Part shown: piece after piece, positions 62,261-64,000 of the stretch
How the letters are laid out: the number at the start of each line of letters is the position of its first letter
Numbering within the stretch: the first letter of the stretch is position 1
From: CAVZAB01 sp963773155
Lineage (GTDB): Bacteria > Pseudomonadota > Alphaproteobacteria > Rhizobiales > Beijerinckiaceae
Reading direction: 5' to 3'
NCBI GenBank assembly: GCA_963773155.1
Contig: CAVZAB010000016.1
Coordinates: forward strand, 1 to 64,000
DNA length: 64,000 nucleotides
Notes under the pieces: model-generated
Database searches by the model: none
Told to the model about the DNA's origin: nothing
The model's input: only the letters and a program-made list of their open reading frames with translations
Made by a program: the position numbers and the translations under genes

Positions 62261-63295
62261 ATGAGCCTACCCGAAGCCAAGACTCAATCGGCTACGCCGG
62301 CCAGCCCGTATCAAGACTGGCTGCGCGATCAATTGCGCAATATCGCGCCCTTCCTGACCCTGATGTTCCTGGTTGCCTTCTTCAGCCTCGCAACGAGTTC
62401 CTTTGCGAGCATCGACAATCTGTGGAATATCTTTCAGCAGGTTTCGGTGACGGCGATTATCGCGGCCGGCCTCACCTTCGTCATTCTGACCGCCGAAATC
62501 GACCTCAGTGTTGCCAGCATCGCCAATGCGACCGGCATTGTCGTGGCCTTCTTCACCCTGCAGGACAATAGCGTCAACATCGCCAATTTGCCCCTGCCCG
62601 GGCCGATTGCGATTTTGCTCGCCTTAGCGAGCTGCGGTCTGCTTGGTCTGATCACCGCGCTCGGCGTGACCCGGATCGGGATTCCCTCCTTCATCATGAC
62701 GCTGGCGATGATGCAGATCGGCGCCGGAATTTCGGCGCTCCTGGTGCGCGGGCAGATCGCCTATGCGGTGCCACAGCTGATCCAGGTGCTCGGCTCGAAA
62801 TCGATATTCGGCATTCCCTGGCTGGTCGTCATTGCGGCACTGTTCCTTCTCGTCAGCCATCTGGTCCTGACCTATACGCGGTTCGGGCGCTATGTTTACA
62901 TGGTCGGCGGCAATCGCGAGGCGGCCGAATATTCCGGCGTCAATGTCCGGCTGATCATTGGCGCCGTCATGGTCATATCGGCGCTCTGTTCGGGCGTCGC
63001 CGGGATGCTCGGCGTTGCCTATTTCGGCAGCGCCCAGCAGAACGAATTCGATACTTTCCTGCTCGACGCCATTTCGGCCGTGGTGGTCGGCGGCACCAGC
63101 CTGTTCGGCGGGCGCGGGGGAATCGGCAACACGCTTGTCGGCCTGCTGGTCCTCGGCGTTCTCAACAACGGCCTCGACCACATCAACATCGACAGTTTTC
63201 TCAAGATCCTGATCCGCGGCATCATCCTGCTCGCCGCGCTCGTCATCAACGTCTATGCCGAGCGGCTGCGCAGTACCCGCACGGCAGCGACGTGA
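62261..63295 (+). CDS. Sugar ABC transporter permease (RbsC type)
   Basis: Inner-membrane permease of 344 residues of the BPD_transp_2 family. About ten hydrophobic helices are seen, with family blocks GLTFVILTAEIDLSVASIAN, RIGIPSFIMTLAMM, RYVYMVGGNREAAEYSGVNV and SAVVVGGTSLFGGRGGIGNT. It completes the transporter with the upstream binding protein and ATPase. The stop overlaps the start of the PfkB gene (GTGA). Confidence 0.95.
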   Translation: MSLPEAKTQSATPASPYQDWLRDQLRNIAPFLTLMFLVAFFSLATSSFASIDNLWNIFQQVSVTAIIAAGLTFVILTAEIDLSVASIANATGIVVAFFTLQDNSVNIANLPLPGPIAILLALASCGLLGLITALGVTRIGIPSFIMTLAMMQIGAGISALLVRGQIAYAVPQLIQVLGSKSIFGIPWLVVIAALFLLVSHLVLTYTRFGRYVYMVGGNREAAEYSGVNVRLIIGAVMVISALCSGVAGMLGVAYFGSAQQNEFDTFLLDAISAVVVGGTSLFGGRGGIGNTLVGLLVLGVLNNGLDHINIDSFLKILIRGIILLAALVINVYAERLRSTRTAAT

Positions 63296-64000
63296 GCGAG
63301 GCTGGCCTGCCGCGGATCCTTACGCTCACCGTCAACCCAGCGCTCGATCTTGCCTGCGAGGCCGAGACGGTCCAGCCAACCCGCAAAATCCGCACCTCGC
63401 ACACGCGCTTCGACCCGGGTGGCGGCGGCATCAATGTCGCCAGGGTGATTCATGAGCTCGGCGGTCAGAGCGAAGCGCTCTATACAGCGGGCGGCGCCAT
63501 CGGCGGCTTCCTGCAGGATCTCGTGGCTGCTTCCGGCATCCGCCACCAGCCGATCGCAATCGCCGGCCAGACCAGAATCTGCCAGGTCGTCTACGAACGC
63601 TCGAGCGGCCGCGAATTTCGCTTTGTTGCCGAAGGCCCCGAACTGGGCCCGGCCGATTGGGTCCGCTGTCTTGCCGCGATCGAGGCGAGCGACGCCGCTT
63701 ATCTTGTCGCCAGCGGCAGCCTGACACCCGGCCTTGCGGCCAATTCCTATGTGGAGGCCCTGCGCCTGGCGCAAAAAAAGGGCATGCGTTTCGTGCTCGA
63801 CACATCCGGCGAGCCGCTCGAGCTGGCCTTGGCGCATGGCGGGATCTATTTTGCCAAGCCCAGCCTCGGCGAATTGGAACATCTTGTCGGCCGCCCGTTG
63901 CCGGATGAACGCTCGCAGGCAGCCGCGGCGCTCGGCCTCGTCGAAACCGGCGCGGTCGAAATCGTCGCCGTGTCGCTCGGCGAAGCGGGCGCGCTGATCG
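63292..64000 (+). CDS. PfkB family carbohydrate kinase, 1-phosphofructokinase-like, cut by window end
   Basis: Sugar or sugar-phosphate kinase. It starts at a GTG overlapping the permease stop and reads MSEAGLPRILTLTVNPALDL, then GGGGINVARVIHELGG, the substrate-binding PfkB signature 1, SGSLTPGL and KPSLGELEHLVGRPLP. The 236 residues present are unbroken; the C-terminal ATP-binding motif (DTxGAGD) is beyond the window. Sequence is closest in style to FruK/LacC/PfkB-type enzymes. Its coupling to the transporter suggests that it phosphorylates the imported sugar or its product. Confidence 0.88.
   Translation, partial: MSEAGLPRILTLTVNPALDLACEAETVQPTRKIRTSHTRFDPGGGGINVARVIHELGGQSEALYTAGGAIGGFLQDLVAASGIRHQPIAIAGQTRICQVVYERSSGREFRFVAEGPELGPADWVRCLAAIEASDAAYLVASGSLTPGLAANSYVEALRLAQKKGMRFVLDTSGEPLELALAHGGIYFAKPSLGELEHLVGRPLPDERSQAAAALGLVETGAVEIVAVSLGEAGALI

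Overview
The window is chromosomal DNA of a high-GC alphaproteobacterium, most likely of the Hyphomicrobiales/Rhodospirillales type. The evidence is a complete CckA-type hybrid histidine kinase, a FliO-like gene next to dksA with a perfect CtrA box (TTAA-N7-TTAA) upstream, YcjX/YcjF, MsrQ, a giant membrane-anchored coiled-coil protein of the kind found in this class, and indels that cluster on GANTC, the CcrM methylation motif of this class. No species can be named from the sequence alone.

Layout. 1-5.9 kb is accessory DNA: the start of a prolyl-tRNA deacylase gene, tRNA-Gly(GCC), an IS66 transposase gene, a group II intron (2127-5005) that was itself split by an IS3-family element (about 3522-4744), and a MITE-like inverted-repeat element. 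5.9-7.8 kb holds a 3-hydroxyacyl-CoA dehydrogenase family gene, a decayed EAL-domain fragment and a cupin. 8.1-12.5 kb is a cell-cycle/flagellar block (cckA, fliO-like, dksA). 12.6-24.6 kb is housekeeping: MFS transporter, stress protein, CoxE/cytochrome c/MoxR, methyltransferase, SixA, YcjX-YcjF, LysR, MsrQ, ferredoxin and its reductase. 24.6-30.7 kb has an Hpt protein and the giant coiled-coil protein, both with CtrA-like sites upstream. 31-35.5 kb is a complete Mla/Mce lipid-transport operon. 35.6-41.7 kb carries a dipeptide epimerase, a TnpB relic, a regulator, a transporter, a broken SDR, an LpxH-like phosphoesterase and a glycosyltransferase. 41.7-46.1 kb has two cytochromes and a form-II CoxL-like molybdenum hydroxylase with an unusual 151-residue histone-H1-like tail. 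46.3-52.6 kb has an HtrA-like protease, a rhodanese, an IlvD/Edd dehydratase and a nitrate/sulfonate-type ABC transporter. 52.9-55.6 kb is a second molybdenum hydroxylase (IorA/IorB type) riddled with indels. 55.7-64 kb has an amino-acid ABC transporter, an acylating-type aldehyde dehydrogenase and a sugar ABC transporter running into a PfkB kinase cut by the window end.

Sequence quality matters here. I find 18 single frame breaks plus one nonsense codon in otherwise well conserved genes, outside the mobile elements and the 52.9-55.6 kb block. Fourteen of these 19 lie in, or within three bases of, a GANTC motif, and for ten of them a single-base correction restores both the reading frame and GANTC. 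The simplest reading is that this is a long-read assembly with systematic errors at methylated CcrM sites, so genes given here as frameshifted are probably intact in the organism. The IorA/IorB block has a far higher indel density and a different look, and may be a poorly polished or chimeric segment.
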